Origin: Akkermansia muciniphila
GTDB lineage: Bacteria; Verrucomicrobiota; Verrucomicrobiia; Limisphaerales; BJHT01
Direction of reading: 5' to 3'
Assembly (NCBI GenBank): GCA_945861535.1
Contig: CAMAUZ010000025.1
Location: 1 to 64,000 of the forward strand
Length of the DNA: 64,000 bases
The stretch's first letter is position 1, and every line of letters begins with the position of its first letter. This document shows, piece after piece, positions 1 through 9,629 of the stretch. Below the pieces are notes generated by a model. That model was not told where the DNA came from and did not search any database. It saw nothing but the letters and a program-made list of their open reading frames with translations. Both the position numbers and the translations under genes were made by a program.

Positions 1-1551
1 TGCATGAACAGCCAGAGCCGGGCGGAAGTTTCGATCAAAGCCCCGATCCGGCTGGAGGCTGATCTCACCATCGATGGACTCGAAGCTGATGACACCCGGG
101 TGTTCCTGTCCGGTGCGATCTCCGGCAAGGGTGCCCTGATCAAGAACGGTCCCCACGCAGTCTATCTTGGCCATGGCACCAACACCTACACTGGCGGCAC
201 GATCATCAATGACGGGTCGCTCTCCGCGCGGCCGCAGGGGCTGGGCACCGGGCCGGTGACATTGAACAACGCCGGAGCGATCGGCATCGGAGGAGCTCCC
301 GTGACCAACACCCTCACGGCCAATGGCGGGAGCCTCTTCTCCGGTGGCCGAGGCCACTGGAGCGGCCCTGTGAAACTGAATGGAAGCACCAAACTTCGCG
401 CGGAAGACTTTCTGGAGTTTGACAACAAGCAGGAGGGAATCAGCGGCCCCGGTGGTTTCACCCAGATCGGGCAACCGGTGGGCCATACGCTCAAGAGCGG
501 GGCGATAAAACTCTTCGGACGCAATACTTACACGGGAGTGACCAAGGTGGAAATGGGACTCTTGGAAGTCATGTCTTCGCTTTACAACAATGAACCCGCG
601 CACTGGACCCCGGCGAATATCATTGTGAATGGCGCGGCCGCTGAACTCCGGCTGCATATCGGAGGTGCGGGTCAATTCACGGTCGGGCAGGCGGCCACGA
701 TGCTCAGGAACATCACGACCGGCATCAACCAGAACGGCTTGATGGCCGGCGGCACCTTCGGGCTGGATACTTCGGGCGCCACCAATGTGCAGGAACTTTC
801 GGCCACTATCGCGGACTCCAAAGGTCCGGGTGGTGGCGGCATCGTTCTCAAAAAATGCGGTCGCGGAACCTTGAAAATATCAGGGGCCAACACCTACAGC
901 GGTCAGACGATTCTGGCGAGCGGAGCGCTCAGCGTCGATTCCATGAACAGCGTTGTGAATGGCATGGCCAGCAGCAGCCTGGGCGCGCCCAAGACGGCCA
1001 GCGATGGTGAGATCATGATGAGCGGCGGCAGCGCCCTGATTTATACCGGCCAAGGAGAAACCACCGACCGGACCTTGAACCTCCCCGGGGCGAGAGACAC
1101 CATCACGCTGGATCAATCCGGCCTGGGCCTGTGGAAATTCACCAGCACCTTTGTGATCTCCGGCTATGCTGAAAACAAAATGATCATTCTGACCGGCTCA
1201 AATGCCGGCACCGGTGAACTCGCCGGCAATCTGGAAGATCCCTATGATCGTAAAGGCAAGGCGACCACTGCCCTCACCAAATCCGGCGCCGGCAAATGGA
1301 TCCTCTCGGGCGGGAACACCTTTACTGGCCCGACCAAGGTGACCCAAGGCACCCTCGCGATCACGAACGTCCGGAGTCTGGGTGACAAAACGGAGGTTGA
1401 TATTTCTGATAGCGCAATGCTGCAGTTGGACTTCAAAGGTGAGATGCGCGTTGGGAAACTAAGTTTCGGTGGGAAACCGCAACCCTCCGGCACTTACGAT
1501 GCTAAGAGCGCCCCTAAGTTCATCAAGGGATTAGGGGTGCTGAAGAATTAG
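1..1551 (+). CDS. Autotransporter-associated beta-strand repeat protein (5' partial)
   Basis: The frame is open at the left edge and no signal peptide is visible, so the N-terminus probably lies outside the window; the first ATG is at base 4. At least four copies of an N-T-[YF]-[TS]-G-x-T motif followed by a short G-x-L strand are seen near residues 60, 174, 296 and 438 (counting from base 4). This is the hallmark of the autotransporter-associated beta-strand repeat (PATR, TIGR02601/PF12951), which forms a right-handed beta-solenoid. Composition is rich in Gly, Thr, Ser and Asn, as expected for a surface or secreted passenger. No autotransporter beta-barrel follows the last repeat; the protein ends about 60 residues after it, so the export route is unclear. 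Such long repeat proteins are common in Verrucomicrobiota. The family call is firm, but the substrate or role is unknown. Confidence 0.8.
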   Translation, partial: CMNSQSRAEVSIKAPIRLEADLTIDGLEADDTRVFLSGAISGKGALIKNGPHAVYLGHGTNTYTGGTIINDGSLSARPQGLGTGPVTLNNAGAIGIGGAPVTNTLTANGGSLFSGGRGHWSGPVKLNGSTKLRAEDFLEFDNKQEGISGPGGFTQIGQPVGHTLKSGAIKLFGRNTYTGVTKVEMGLLEVMSSLYNNEPAHWTPANIIVNGAAAELRLHIGGAGQFTVGQAATMLRNITTGINQNGLMAGGTFGLDTSGATNVQELSATIADSKGPGGGGIVLKKCGRGTLKISGANTYSGQTILASGALSVDSMNSVVNGMASSSLGAPKTASDGEIMMSGGSALIYTGQGETTDRTLNLPGARDTITLDQSGLGLWKFTSTFVISGYAENKMIILTGSNAGTGELAGNLEDPYDRKGKATTALTKSGAGKWILSGGNTFTGPTKVTQGTLAITNVRSLGDKTEVDISDSAMLQLDFKGEMRVGKLSFGGKPQPSGTYDAKSAPKFIKGLGVLKN

Positions 1552-1564
1552 GAAAGAGCAAAAG

Positions 1565-1591
1565 GGCGTTTCATGAACGCCTACCTTTTTT
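1565..1591 (+). terminator. Rho-independent terminator after the beta-strand repeat gene
   Basis: A 6-bp stem GGCGTT (1565-1570) and AACGCC (1576-1581) encloses a 5-nt loop and is followed within 5 nt by six T residues (1586-1591). It lies 13 nt after the stop codon, so it should separate this gene from the DUF1552 gene that follows. Confidence 0.8.
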
Positions 1592-1642
1592 ACAAATCAG
1601 AAAATAATTGACTCACTATCACCGTCTTATCGGATTCAACAA

Positions 1643-2983
1643 ATGCCAAGAACGATCAATCGCAGAGAAATGCTACAGAAAGTGGCAACCGGTGCCGGTG
1701 GGCTGCTGGGCGCTGGCTTATTTATCGAGCTTACTCAGGCCGCAGACCAGTCTGTCATACATAGGGCAGGCAGTCCGACACGCGTGATTTTCTTTCTACA
1801 AAACCACGGCTTTGACCCCCTGACCTGCATCCCCAAGGACCTCAACAAGGAAAGCTGCGCTCTCGACGGCTTGACGCTTGAAAAGCCCATGCAGGCTTTG
1901 GAGCCTTACAAAAACAGGATGCATATCATCACCGGTTTGCATGGCCGCCACACGAACCCCGGGCACAGCGCGTATTTCGGAGCCCTCGGCGCTTATCGTG
2001 GTGGAACGGGTGTGCCTCCGTCAGCCGCGACCATTGATTATGTGCTCAGCCGATCGCTTCCGCAGACGATTCTCCCTCCGCTGTGCATTGGCATGGAGTC
2101 GCTGGATAGCATGAGAGCACGCCCGACGCTCGCCACGCTTTCCGCGTCCGGGCCGAATCAGCCGATCTTTATGCATTGCGACCCCAACATGCTCTACCAG
2201 ATGCTTTTCGGCAGCATCGCCGAGGGGTCGATCAAGCAGCACTACGAGGCTCGTTCAAATGTCATGCTTGAAGTGGAGCGTTTGGCTCAGCGCAAAGCCA
2301 AAGGATTACCCATGGGTGACGGCGAACGTTATGGCAGATATGTCAGCGGATTTCAGGAACTGAACGGCTTGAGTGAAAAACTATCCCGGATTTCCGCCCG
2401 CCTTAAGAAATTCGCCCCGAAGCTCGATGCTCGCTACAGCAATCCTAAATTCGAGACCGACTGGCACGACGCCCTGCTGGAAGTAGGGATCGCGGCGCTT
2501 CAGGCCAATCTCACCAATGTTCTCACGATCGCCTCGGGATGCGGCGAGTATTTCGGCTCCTGGAAAGGCCTTGGCATCACTGACAGCGGCCACGGGTTGG
2601 GTCATATCGACCAGCCCGGCAATCTGATTTGGACAAAAATCCGGCAGTATAACTGTGAAATGCTCGTCAAGCTCATGAAAGCTTTGGAAGCCATTCCAGA
2701 AGGCTCTGGCTCCATGATGGACAATACCTTGATTGTGTATTCCAGCAATAATGCAGAGAAGCAGCATTCCGAGGGTGCCACCTGGCCATTCGTGCTTCTC
2801 GGTAACGCCGGCGGACGTTTTAAGACCGGCCAATACACCAACATTAAAGGCCGCCCCATCAACGATCTTTACACGACTTTCCTTCACGGAGTCGGCGCGC
2901 CAGTGGACCGCTTCAACATGGACAAGAACATGGCCACGCTCCATCACAGCAAGGTCGGTCCCATCGAAGAACTTCTAGCCTGA
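1643..2983 (+). CDS. DUF1552 family protein with Tat signal
   Basis: 446 aa. The N-terminus carries a twin-arginine motif (N-R-R-E-M-L-Q, residues 6-12) followed by a Gly/Ala/Leu-rich hydrophobic stretch, so export by the Tat pathway is expected. The remainder matches the DUF1552 (PF07586) pattern: a GLHGRHTNPGHSAYFG segment near residue 98 and a late D-N-T-L-I-V-Y-S-S-N segment, which resembles the metal-binding fold of the sulfatase/DUF1501 group. The biochemical function of DUF1552 is not established. The stop codon is followed after one base by the ATG of the DUF1592 gene, so the two are probably cotranscribed and translationally coupled; the same pair is recurrent in Planctomycetota and Verrucomicrobiota. 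A terminator lies just upstream, so transcription probably starts between 1592 and 1642. Confidence 0.85.
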   Translation: MPRTINRREMLQKVATGAGGLLGAGLFIELTQAADQSVIHRAGSPTRVIFFLQNHGFDPLTCIPKDLNKESCALDGLTLEKPMQALEPYKNRMHIITGLHGRHTNPGHSAYFGALGAYRGGTGVPPSAATIDYVLSRSLPQTILPPLCIGMESLDSMRARPTLATLSASGPNQPIFMHCDPNMLYQMLFGSIAEGSIKQHYEARSNVMLEVERLAQRKAKGLPMGDGERYGRYVSGFQELNGLSEKLSRISARLKKFAPKLDARYSNPKFETDWHDALLEVGIAALQANLTNVLTIASGCGEYFGSWKGLGITDSGHGLGHIDQPGNLIWTKIRQYNCEMLVKLMKALEAIPEGSGSMMDNTLIVYSSNNAEKQHSEGATWPFVLLGNAGGRFKTGQYTNIKGRPINDLYTTFLHGVGAPVDRFNMDKNMATLHHSKVGPIEELLA

Positions 2984-2984
2984 G

Positions 2985-5453
2985 ATGTTTATCTGCCGCT
3001 TGAAAGGGTTCTCGGTTGTATGGGCCTTCTTGCTCTGTACGATTGCTACTGCGGCGAGCGGCGCTGACACGGCGAATACGGTTCCGGACGGCTTCAAGCA
3101 AAAGGTGATGCCTTTTTTCGCAGACTACTGCTTGGATTGCCATGACGAGGAGAACAAAAAAGGGAGTGTATCCCTGCACAGTCTGACAGATGTCTCGGCG
3201 GACAACGCCAGCATGTGGAAACGGATCTGGGAGCAGGTGGCCTTGAAGGAAATGCCCCCGAGGACGAAGTCGAACCAACCCAAATTGATGGAGCGCCTGG
3301 AGCTTTCCAATTGGATCACGGAGGGACTGGCCAGGGCCATGAAGGACAAGGGCGGGTTCAGCGAGCACATGCGCCCGAGCAAGGGCAACCATCTGGATCA
3401 CGATCTCCTTTTTAGCACCAAGCTGGAGAACCTGAAGCCCGCATCCACCCCCGCGCGCATCTGGCGCATCCACCCACAGGAGCAACTCGTTCGTCTCAAT
3501 GACCTCATCTGCTTAAAGCGGAAATTCGACCCGCAGCGCCCCGGCCTTTGGACGCACGGTGATCACATTCCGGCGAACTTGGAAGGGGAGACCAAAGTTT
3601 ATTTCGGTTTGGATCAGTTTCTGGGTGCTTTCGACGATGCCTACAGTGTCGGTGTCAGCGGTTTTCAGTCTAGCCTATCCATGGTCAGAGATCACGGCTT
3701 GCGCAACTACCCCTTCCTTTACTCAATCAACAGTGCCGAGGCCCTGCAGATTGCCGGCATCGCAGAGAAAGTCCTGCGTTTCATGGCGAACGGGCCCGCC
3801 GCCGAGCCTTATCAGTTTGGCGACGAGATCAAAAAGATCCCCGGCAAGTATAGAAACCTGAATCTCATCTTCTATAAGAACGAAATCAAACGCCCGCTGA
3901 CGCCCGTGTATGAGTTGATGAAAACACTTGGCGTCAGCGACGAGCGATTGCGAGAAGTCATCCGCTTTCTTTTCGAAGCTCTCACGCTGCGCCCTCCCAG
4001 CAAGCAGGAAACCGACACTTACCTGGAAGTGGTCAATAAGTCCATCAACGCACTCGGCAAAGAGGAGGGAGTCTTCCTCGGCCTTGTGCCGATCTTCCTC
4101 GACCGCGACGCACTATTTCGCCCCGAGCTTTGTGAAAACGGGAAGCCCGACGCGCATGGCCGCGTTATGCTGCAAGGCGACGAGCTAGCCCTCGCCGTCA
4201 ACGCCGCGTTCTCCTACATCCGTCCAGATTCCGATCATCTCAGAACTGCGCTGGCCGAGGGGCACCTCAAAACCCGCGACGACGTCAAACGCGAGGTCAT
4301 CTGCATCCTGAATGACGACAGCATCCGAAAGCCCCGAATCCTGCAATTCTTCAGGGAATACTTTGACTACGACCGCGCCCCCGGCATCTGCAAGGACAGG
4401 AAGCTCCTCGAGCGAGCCGGCGGGCATTTTGATACCTACTACGCCGCGATGAACAGCATGGTCGCCAACACCGACCGCCTGATCGAAGTGATTCTGCAGG
4501 AAGACAAGGACGTCTTGAAGGAATTGCTGACCACCGACCGCGTCATCTACCAGCCCTACACTTCCGGTGCGAATTTCAGAGACGGCATCCTGTTTAAGTC
4601 CGACATCGGTTACTTCATGAACCGGGGAAAGAAATTCGTGGAGTTCAAAAAATACGAAAAGATCGAGCCCACCAAGGACAACAAGCTTGTCATCGAGAGG
4701 GCGAAGCGGGAAGCCTACGACCAGAACATGCTGCATCACATCTTCCCAAATCCCGCGGAGCCGATGTATGTGCGGCAGTCCCAGTTCGATCAAGGAAGGT
4801 TCCCGCCGGCCACCAATGCCTTAAAAGCCGTCACCACCGTGGACACGAACGAGCGACTCGGCATCCTCACGCACCCCGTCTGGCTGGTCGCGCACTCCGA
4901 TGCCATGGACAACCACGCCATCGCCCGCGGCCGCTGGATTCGGGAACGTCTCTTGGGTGATGCCGTGCCAGATATTCCAATCACGGTGGATGCCAAGTTG
5001 CCCGATGAACCCAAGTCAACCCTGCGTCACCGGATGCGCGTCACCCGTGACAAGGAATGCTGGCGCTGTCACCGGAAAATGGATCCGCTTGGCTTGCCAT
5101 TTGAAAAGTATAACCAACTGGGAATTCTCCTCGACACAAACCCAGCGAATAACTGGGGGCACAAAGTGGACACTACGGGTGAGATTATTCTCAGCGGCGA
5201 CCCCAAATTGGACGGACCAGTAGATGACCCCATGGAGATGATCCAAAAGCTCGCTGCCAGCGAACGCGTGAAACAGGTCTTCGTGCGCCATGCCTTTCGC
5301 TTTTGGATGGGACGAAATGAAACCATTGACGACGCCACAATTCTTCGTGATGCCTACCATGCCTACCGCGACAACCATGGCAGCATGAAGGAATTGCTGA
5401 CAGCCTTGCTCACCTCTGATGCCTTTCTGTATCGCAAAGTTGAGGATCGATAG
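2985..5453 (+). CDS. DUF1592/DUF1588/DUF1585 planctomycete-type cytochrome protein
   Basis: 822 aa with an N-terminal Sec-type signal peptide (cleavage expected near residue 27). A C-L-D-C-H haem-c motif lies at residues 49-53 in a PSCyt1-like domain, and a second C-W-R-C-H motif lies near residues 692-696. The middle matches DUF1592. The stretch with R-G-R-W-I-R-E-R and C-W-R-C-H-x-K-M-D-P-L-G is typical of DUF1588, and the C-terminal segment with F-R-F-W-M-G-R-N-E and L-L-T-A-L-L-T-S-D-A-F is typical of DUF1585. The family sits in the periplasm and is thought to be redox-active, but no substrate is proven. It starts 2 nt after the last base of the DUF1552 stop and very likely works with that protein. 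Confidence 0.9.
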   Translation: MFICRLKGFSVVWAFLLCTIATAASGADTANTVPDGFKQKVMPFFADYCLDCHDEENKKGSVSLHSLTDVSADNASMWKRIWEQVALKEMPPRTKSNQPKLMERLELSNWITEGLARAMKDKGGFSEHMRPSKGNHLDHDLLFSTKLENLKPASTPARIWRIHPQEQLVRLNDLICLKRKFDPQRPGLWTHGDHIPANLEGETKVYFGLDQFLGAFDDAYSVGVSGFQSSLSMVRDHGLRNYPFLYSINSAEALQIAGIAEKVLRFMANGPAAEPYQFGDEIKKIPGKYRNLNLIFYKNEIKRPLTPVYELMKTLGVSDERLREVIRFLFEALTLRPPSKQETDTYLEVVNKSINALGKEEGVFLGLVPIFLDRDALFRPELCENGKPDAHGRVMLQGDELALAVNAAFSYIRPDSDHLRTALAEGHLKTRDDVKREVICILNDDSIRKPRILQFFREYFDYDRAPGICKDRKLLERAGGHFDTYYAAMNSMVANTDRLIEVILQEDKDVLKELLTTDRVIYQPYTSGANFRDGILFKSDIGYFMNRGKKFVEFKKYEKIEPTKDNKLVIERAKREAYDQNMLHHIFPNPAEPMYVRQSQFDQGRFPPATNALKAVTTVDTNERLGILTHPVWLVAHSDAMDNHAIARGRWIRERLLGDAVPDIPITVDAKLPDEPKSTLRHRMRVTRDKECWRCHRKMDPLGLPFEKYNQLGILLDTNPANNWGHKVDTTGEIILSGDPKLDGPVDDPMEMIQKLAASERVKQVFVRHAFRFWMGRNETIDDATILRDAYHAYRDNHGSMKELLTALLTSDAFLYRKVEDR

Positions 5454-5564
5454 AGACTTTGTGCGGCTTTGGTTTCCAGCACCGCCAATCCGCCACGAAT
5501 CGAGTGGCGTCGCGGGGTTGGGGATGTCTCGTCTCGCGGTATTGGAACTGAGCGGCGCAATTTG

Positions 5565-8510
5565 ATGCTTATGACCAAATTCTATCTGTGGATTCTTGTG
5601 GCGATGACTGCTCGAGTGACTGCCGCCGGGGATTTCCATGTGTCGTCGAAAGGCGACGATGCGAATCCGGGCACCTTGGCGAGGCCATTCGCCACGTTGC
5701 AGCGGGCACAGCAGGCGGCGCGGAAACTGGCGGGCCCCGAGGCGGTGACGGTCACAGTGCGCGGGGGGACTTACTACTTATCCGACACTTTGATACTCAC
5801 CGCCGAGGATTCCGGCACCAAGGCGGCGCCGGTGGTTTATCGAACTCACGAGATGGAAAAGGCGGTGATCAGCGGTGGAATCCGGTTGCTGGGCCTGAAA
5901 TGGGAATCATACCAGAATGGGATTCTGCGGGCGAAAGTGCCGGCGGATTTCGCCACGGATCAACTCTTCGTCAATGGCGAACGCCAGCCACTGGCGCGGT
6001 ATCCGAACTTCGATCCCTCGGAGCGCCACTTCAACGGGTGGGCGAAGGATGCGTTCAGTCCGGAGCGGGCGGCACGCTGGAAAGACCCGACGGGCGGATT
6101 CATCCATGCGCTGCACGCTGCGGAGTGGGGCGGAATGCACTATGTCATCACCGGCAAAGGTGCGGACCACAAAGTCACTTACGAAGGTGGCTGGCAGAAC
6201 AACCGCCCGGCGGGGATGCACAACCACCGGTTCGTCGAGAATATCTTCGAGGAACTGGATGCACCGGGTGAGTGGTTCCTCGATGCCAAGAACCATACCC
6301 TCTATTTCTACCCGCCGGCAGGTCTTGATCTAACCACGGCGACCCTCGAGGCGGTTCGCTTAAAGCATTTGATCGAGTTTCGTGGCACAGAGGCGGCACC
6401 CGTCCGGTTTGTGAGTCTCCGAGGGCTGACCTTCCGCCACGCCGCGCGCACGTTCATGGAGAACAAGGAGCCGCTGGTGCGCAGCGACTGGACGACCTAC
6501 CGCGGCGGGGCGCTGTTCCTGAGCGGCACGGAAGACTGCTCGATCGAGGATTGTTTCATCGATCAGGTCGGTGGCAACGCCGTGTTCGTGAACAACTACA
6601 ATCGCCGGGTTGCGGTGCGCGGGTGTCACATCGCGAAAGTGGGCGCGAACGGCGTTGCCTTTGTCGGGGATCGCGATGCTGCCCGTGTGCCGCGCGATTG
6701 GAAGGACCGCTCCCAATCACTGGCGAATCTGGACCGGACCCCCGGCCCCAAGACGGCGAACTATCCCGCCAACTGTCTCGTGGAGGATTGCTTGATCTAT
6801 CTCTCCGGCCGGGTGGAGAAGCAGACTTCGCCGGTGCAGATCGAGTTATCCGATAGCATCACCGTTCGTCACTGTTCGCTTTATGATGTGCCGCGGGCCG
6901 GTATCAACATTGGCGACGGTTGCTGGGGCGGTCATGTCATCGAGTTCTGCGATATCTTCGACACGGTCAAGGAGACTGGCGACCACGGCTCCTTCAATTC
7001 GTGGGGCCGTGATCGTTTCTGGGGATTGAGCGGCTTGAATTTGAACGACGACAAGGCGTGGGAAACCAACAAGTCAATCGTTCTGCTGGACGCTGTAAAG
7101 ACGACGATCATCCGCAACAACCGCTGGCGCTGCGATCATGGATGGGACATCGACCTTGACGATGGCTCATCGAATTACGAACTCCGCAACAATCTCACCT
7201 TGAACGGGGGCATTAAAAACCGAGAGGGCTTCTATCGCGTGGTGGAGAACAACATCATCGTCAACAGCGGCTTCCATCCGCATGTCTGGTATAAGCACAG
7301 CGGGGACATCGTCCGCCGCAACATCATGTGGAGCGATCAATACCTGCCGGCCGGCGGCATGCCCGCCACGCCGTGGGGCAAAGAGATGGATTACAACCTC
7401 GTCCATCGCGAGGGCGCGACCGAATTCCAGCCCGCGACGAAGCTCGCCGGGCAATCCAAGCGCGACGAACATTCCATCGTGGCCGACGCCATGTTTGTGG
7501 ATGCGGCGAAAGGAGACTTCCGCGTGAAGGAGGGTTCGCCGGCGTTGAAGCTGGGTTTCGTGAATTTCCCGATGGATCAGTTCGGCGTGCGGAAGCCGGA
7601 ACTGAAGGCGATGGCCCGGACTCCGGAAATCGCCAAGCTTCGTGCGCCTACCAAGTCGTCTCCGCGCGGAGAGTCAGTCACCCAAGCCAGCTATTTCTTA
7701 CAGGCGCAGGTCCGCAACGTCTCGGGTCTGGGCGATCGCTCGGCCTATGGTTTGCCCGATGAGTCGGGTGTTTTTCTGGTGACTCTCCCGGTCGGCAGTC
7801 CGGCGGCCCGGGCCGGACTCCAGAAGGACGATGTGATTCGTGCGGGCAATGGTCAGACCGTTCGGCGGATTGAAAATCTCGTCAGTCTGCGTGACCAGGC
7901 CGCCGGCAATAAGCTGTCGCTCTCGATCATTCGCCAGCAGCAGCCGATGACGGTCGAAGTGAGTGACTATGTATATGTGGTCGTTGAGGCGCTGGGGAAT
8001 CCTGACTTCAAGAAAGTGGAGCTTGCTCGGGCGACGACGGTGGTTCCCGGCAGAATTACGGCTGGTGGGGCTCCGACCAATAATGATCCGCTCGCCACCC
8101 TGTCCGATGAAAAAATTGGCAGCGGCTACGGTCCGGTCTTTGCCAATGGGGTCGAGAATGGGAGATATAAATTTGATCTGACCGCGACAAAGAGCCTGGC
8201 CCGGATAAATACGTTCACCAGCGGCCTGCATCGCGCCCGGCAACACTTCGTACTCTATGCCAGCAACGCGCCGACCGACCCCGGCTGGAATGTGACCGAC
8301 GCCACACTCTTCACACCCCTAGTTGCGGTGGATACCCGGCAGGGCGTGCCCGCGCAATTTGAAGCAACGAGCATTCGTCGTAGCACTGGTGCCCCGTTGG
8401 GGAATTATCGCTGGCTTGTCTGGTCTGTCAGTCCGGTGACCGACGCCAACCGGGAGAACACTTCCTTCCAAGAGTTGCAGGTGATCCAGGCCATGTCGGA
8501 ATCCCGGTAG
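5565..8510 (+). CDS. Secreted right-handed beta-helix protein with PDZ domain
   Basis: About 981 aa from the ATG at 5565 (alternative ATG at 5571). A longer open frame runs back to 5469, but only these two starts place the hydrophobic signal peptide at the N-terminus. Residues about 20-700 form a parallel beta-helix fold: an early F-H-V-S-x-x-G-D-D-A-N-P-G-T motif (DUF1565-like), then many short repeats with C-x-I-x-x-C and N-N-x-I turns, as in pectate-lyase-like enzymes. Residues about 710-800 form a PDZ domain (G-V-F-L-V-T, then G-S-P-A-A-R-A-G-L-Q-x-x-D-V-I). The last 170 residues resemble a discoidin-like carbohydrate-binding module. Likely a periplasmic or secreted polysaccharide-active protein. 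Catalytic residues cannot be assigned by eye, so lyase versus hydrolase is open. It follows the DUF1592 gene after about 110 nt. Confidence 0.82.
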   Translation: MLMTKFYLWILVAMTARVTAAGDFHVSSKGDDANPGTLARPFATLQRAQQAARKLAGPEAVTVTVRGGTYYLSDTLILTAEDSGTKAAPVVYRTHEMEKAVISGGIRLLGLKWESYQNGILRAKVPADFATDQLFVNGERQPLARYPNFDPSERHFNGWAKDAFSPERAARWKDPTGGFIHALHAAEWGGMHYVITGKGADHKVTYEGGWQNNRPAGMHNHRFVENIFEELDAPGEWFLDAKNHTLYFYPPAGLDLTTATLEAVRLKHLIEFRGTEAAPVRFVSLRGLTFRHAARTFMENKEPLVRSDWTTYRGGALFLSGTEDCSIEDCFIDQVGGNAVFVNNYNRRVAVRGCHIAKVGANGVAFVGDRDAARVPRDWKDRSQSLANLDRTPGPKTANYPANCLVEDCLIYLSGRVEKQTSPVQIELSDSITVRHCSLYDVPRAGINIGDGCWGGHVIEFCDIFDTVKETGDHGSFNSWGRDRFWGLSGLNLNDDKAWETNKSIVLLDAVKTTIIRNNRWRCDHGWDIDLDDGSSNYELRNNLTLNGGIKNREGFYRVVENNIIVNSGFHPHVWYKHSGDIVRRNIMWSDQYLPAGGMPATPWGKEMDYNLVHREGATEFQPATKLAGQSKRDEHSIVADAMFVDAAKGDFRVKEGSPALKLGFVNFPMDQFGVRKPELKAMARTPEIAKLRAPTKSSPRGESVTQASYFLQAQVRNVSGLGDRSAYGLPDESGVFLVTLPVGSPAARAGLQKDDVIRAGNGQTVRRIENLVSLRDQAAGNKLSLSIIRQQQPMTVEVSDYVYVVVEALGNPDFKKVELARATTVVPGRITAGGAPTNNDPLATLSDEKIGSGYGPVFANGVENGRYKFDLTATKSLARINTFTSGLHRARQHFVLYASNAPTDPGWNVTDATLFTPLVAVDTRQGVPAQFEATSIRRSTGAPLGNYRWLVWSVSPVTDANRENTSFQELQVIQAMSESR

Positions 8511-8714
8511 CCTGCCGGCGGATCGCAGGTGTCGGGGTTGGCCAGGATTTCTGACCCAGACCCGGAAGGGAATCGCGAGCGAGTCGGATGGCGCGACGGC
8601 TGTGAACCGCACGAATACCGCGGAGGGAGAGTTTCGGTCTGTCCGTGGGGCAGGACGTGGCCCGAACCATCCCGCGAAATTGAACGCTCGAAATATCCCT
8701 GCGGATGGATTGGA

Positions 8715-9629
8715 ATGCCCGCCATTAATTCCCGACGCGACTTCCTTAAGACGGCGACCTTGGGTGCCACCGCCTGCCTGCTCCCTTCTCCGGCCAGAGC
8801 CGCGGCGGCGGCCTCGCCCATGACCTGCGCGGTGTTTTCCAAACACTTCCTCGGACTCGGCCATGAACAACTCGCAGATGCACTTGCCGAGGCCGGAGTC
8901 ACCGCCATCGAAGCCCCGATCCGACCGAAAGGCCATGTGGAGCCGGAGCGGGTGGTGGACGAACTGCCGAAGCTCGTCGCCGCCTTGAGACAGCGCGGCA
9001 TCGCGATCGCCCTGCTCACCTCGGGCATCAACGCGGTTGATCCCCGACAGCAAACTGAGCGCGTGCTGCGGACGGCGAAGGCACTCGGCATCCCGCGCTT
9101 TCGCATGGACTGGTATCCCTACAATTTGAGGAAGCCCATCTGGCCGCAGCTCGACGAAATCAAACCGCGGCTCAAGGACCTCGTCGCCTTCAGCAAGGAG
9201 GTCGGCATCCTCCCGTGTTATCAGAACCATTCCGGCAGCAGATATTTCGGCGCGCCGATCTGGGACATGGCGCTGCTGATGCGGGATTATCCGCCGACCG
9301 AACTGGCGTGGTGCTTTGACATCATGCACGCCACCATCGATGGCGGCACGTCGTGGCCGATCGAGGTGAACCTCGTGCGCGATCACATCGGCGTGGCGTT
9401 TTTCAAAAACTTCGTCTGGGAAGGCCGTCGTCATCGCGCCGTGCCGCTGGGTGAGGGAGTAGTCGGGAAGGACTACGTGGACCTGTTGAAGAAGAGCGGC
9501 TACCGCGGCCCGATGTCGCTGCATGTCGAGTATCTCAAGGGCAGCGTGAAGGACGATGGCTACCGTAAGGAAGCCATCGCCGCGACCAAGCGTGACCTGG
9601 AAGTGCTGAAGTCATGGTGGGCGGTGTGA
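8715..9629 (+). CDS. Tat-exported xylose-isomerase-like TIM-barrel protein
   Basis: 304 aa from the ATG at 8715; the frame is open upstream to 8529, but the Tat motif (S-R-R-D-F-L-K, residues 6-12) and hydrophobic core fix this start. The body fits the sugar-phosphate isomerase/epimerase group (AP endonuclease family 2 fold, PF01261): a G-V-T-A-I-E-A-P strand early, Q-N-H-S-G-S and W-C-F-D-I-M-H-A strands in the middle, and S-L-H-V-E-Y near the end supply the usual Glu, His and Asp metal ligands. Related Tat-exported proteins are frequent in Verrucomicrobiota and Planctomycetota carbohydrate clusters. The substrate is unknown. It lies about 200 nt downstream of the beta-helix gene and may belong to the same catabolic set. 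Confidence 0.8.
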   Translation: MPAINSRRDFLKTATLGATACLLPSPARAAAAASPMTCAVFSKHFLGLGHEQLADALAEAGVTAIEAPIRPKGHVEPERVVDELPKLVAALRQRGIAIALLTSGINAVDPRQQTERVLRTAKALGIPRFRMDWYPYNLRKPIWPQLDEIKPRLKDLVAFSKEVGILPCYQNHSGSRYFGAPIWDMALLMRDYPPTELAWCFDIMHATIDGGTSWPIEVNLVRDHIGVAFFKNFVWEGRRHRAVPLGEGVVGKDYVDLLKKSGYRGPMSLHVEYLKGSVKDDGYRKEAIAATKRDLEVLKSWWAV

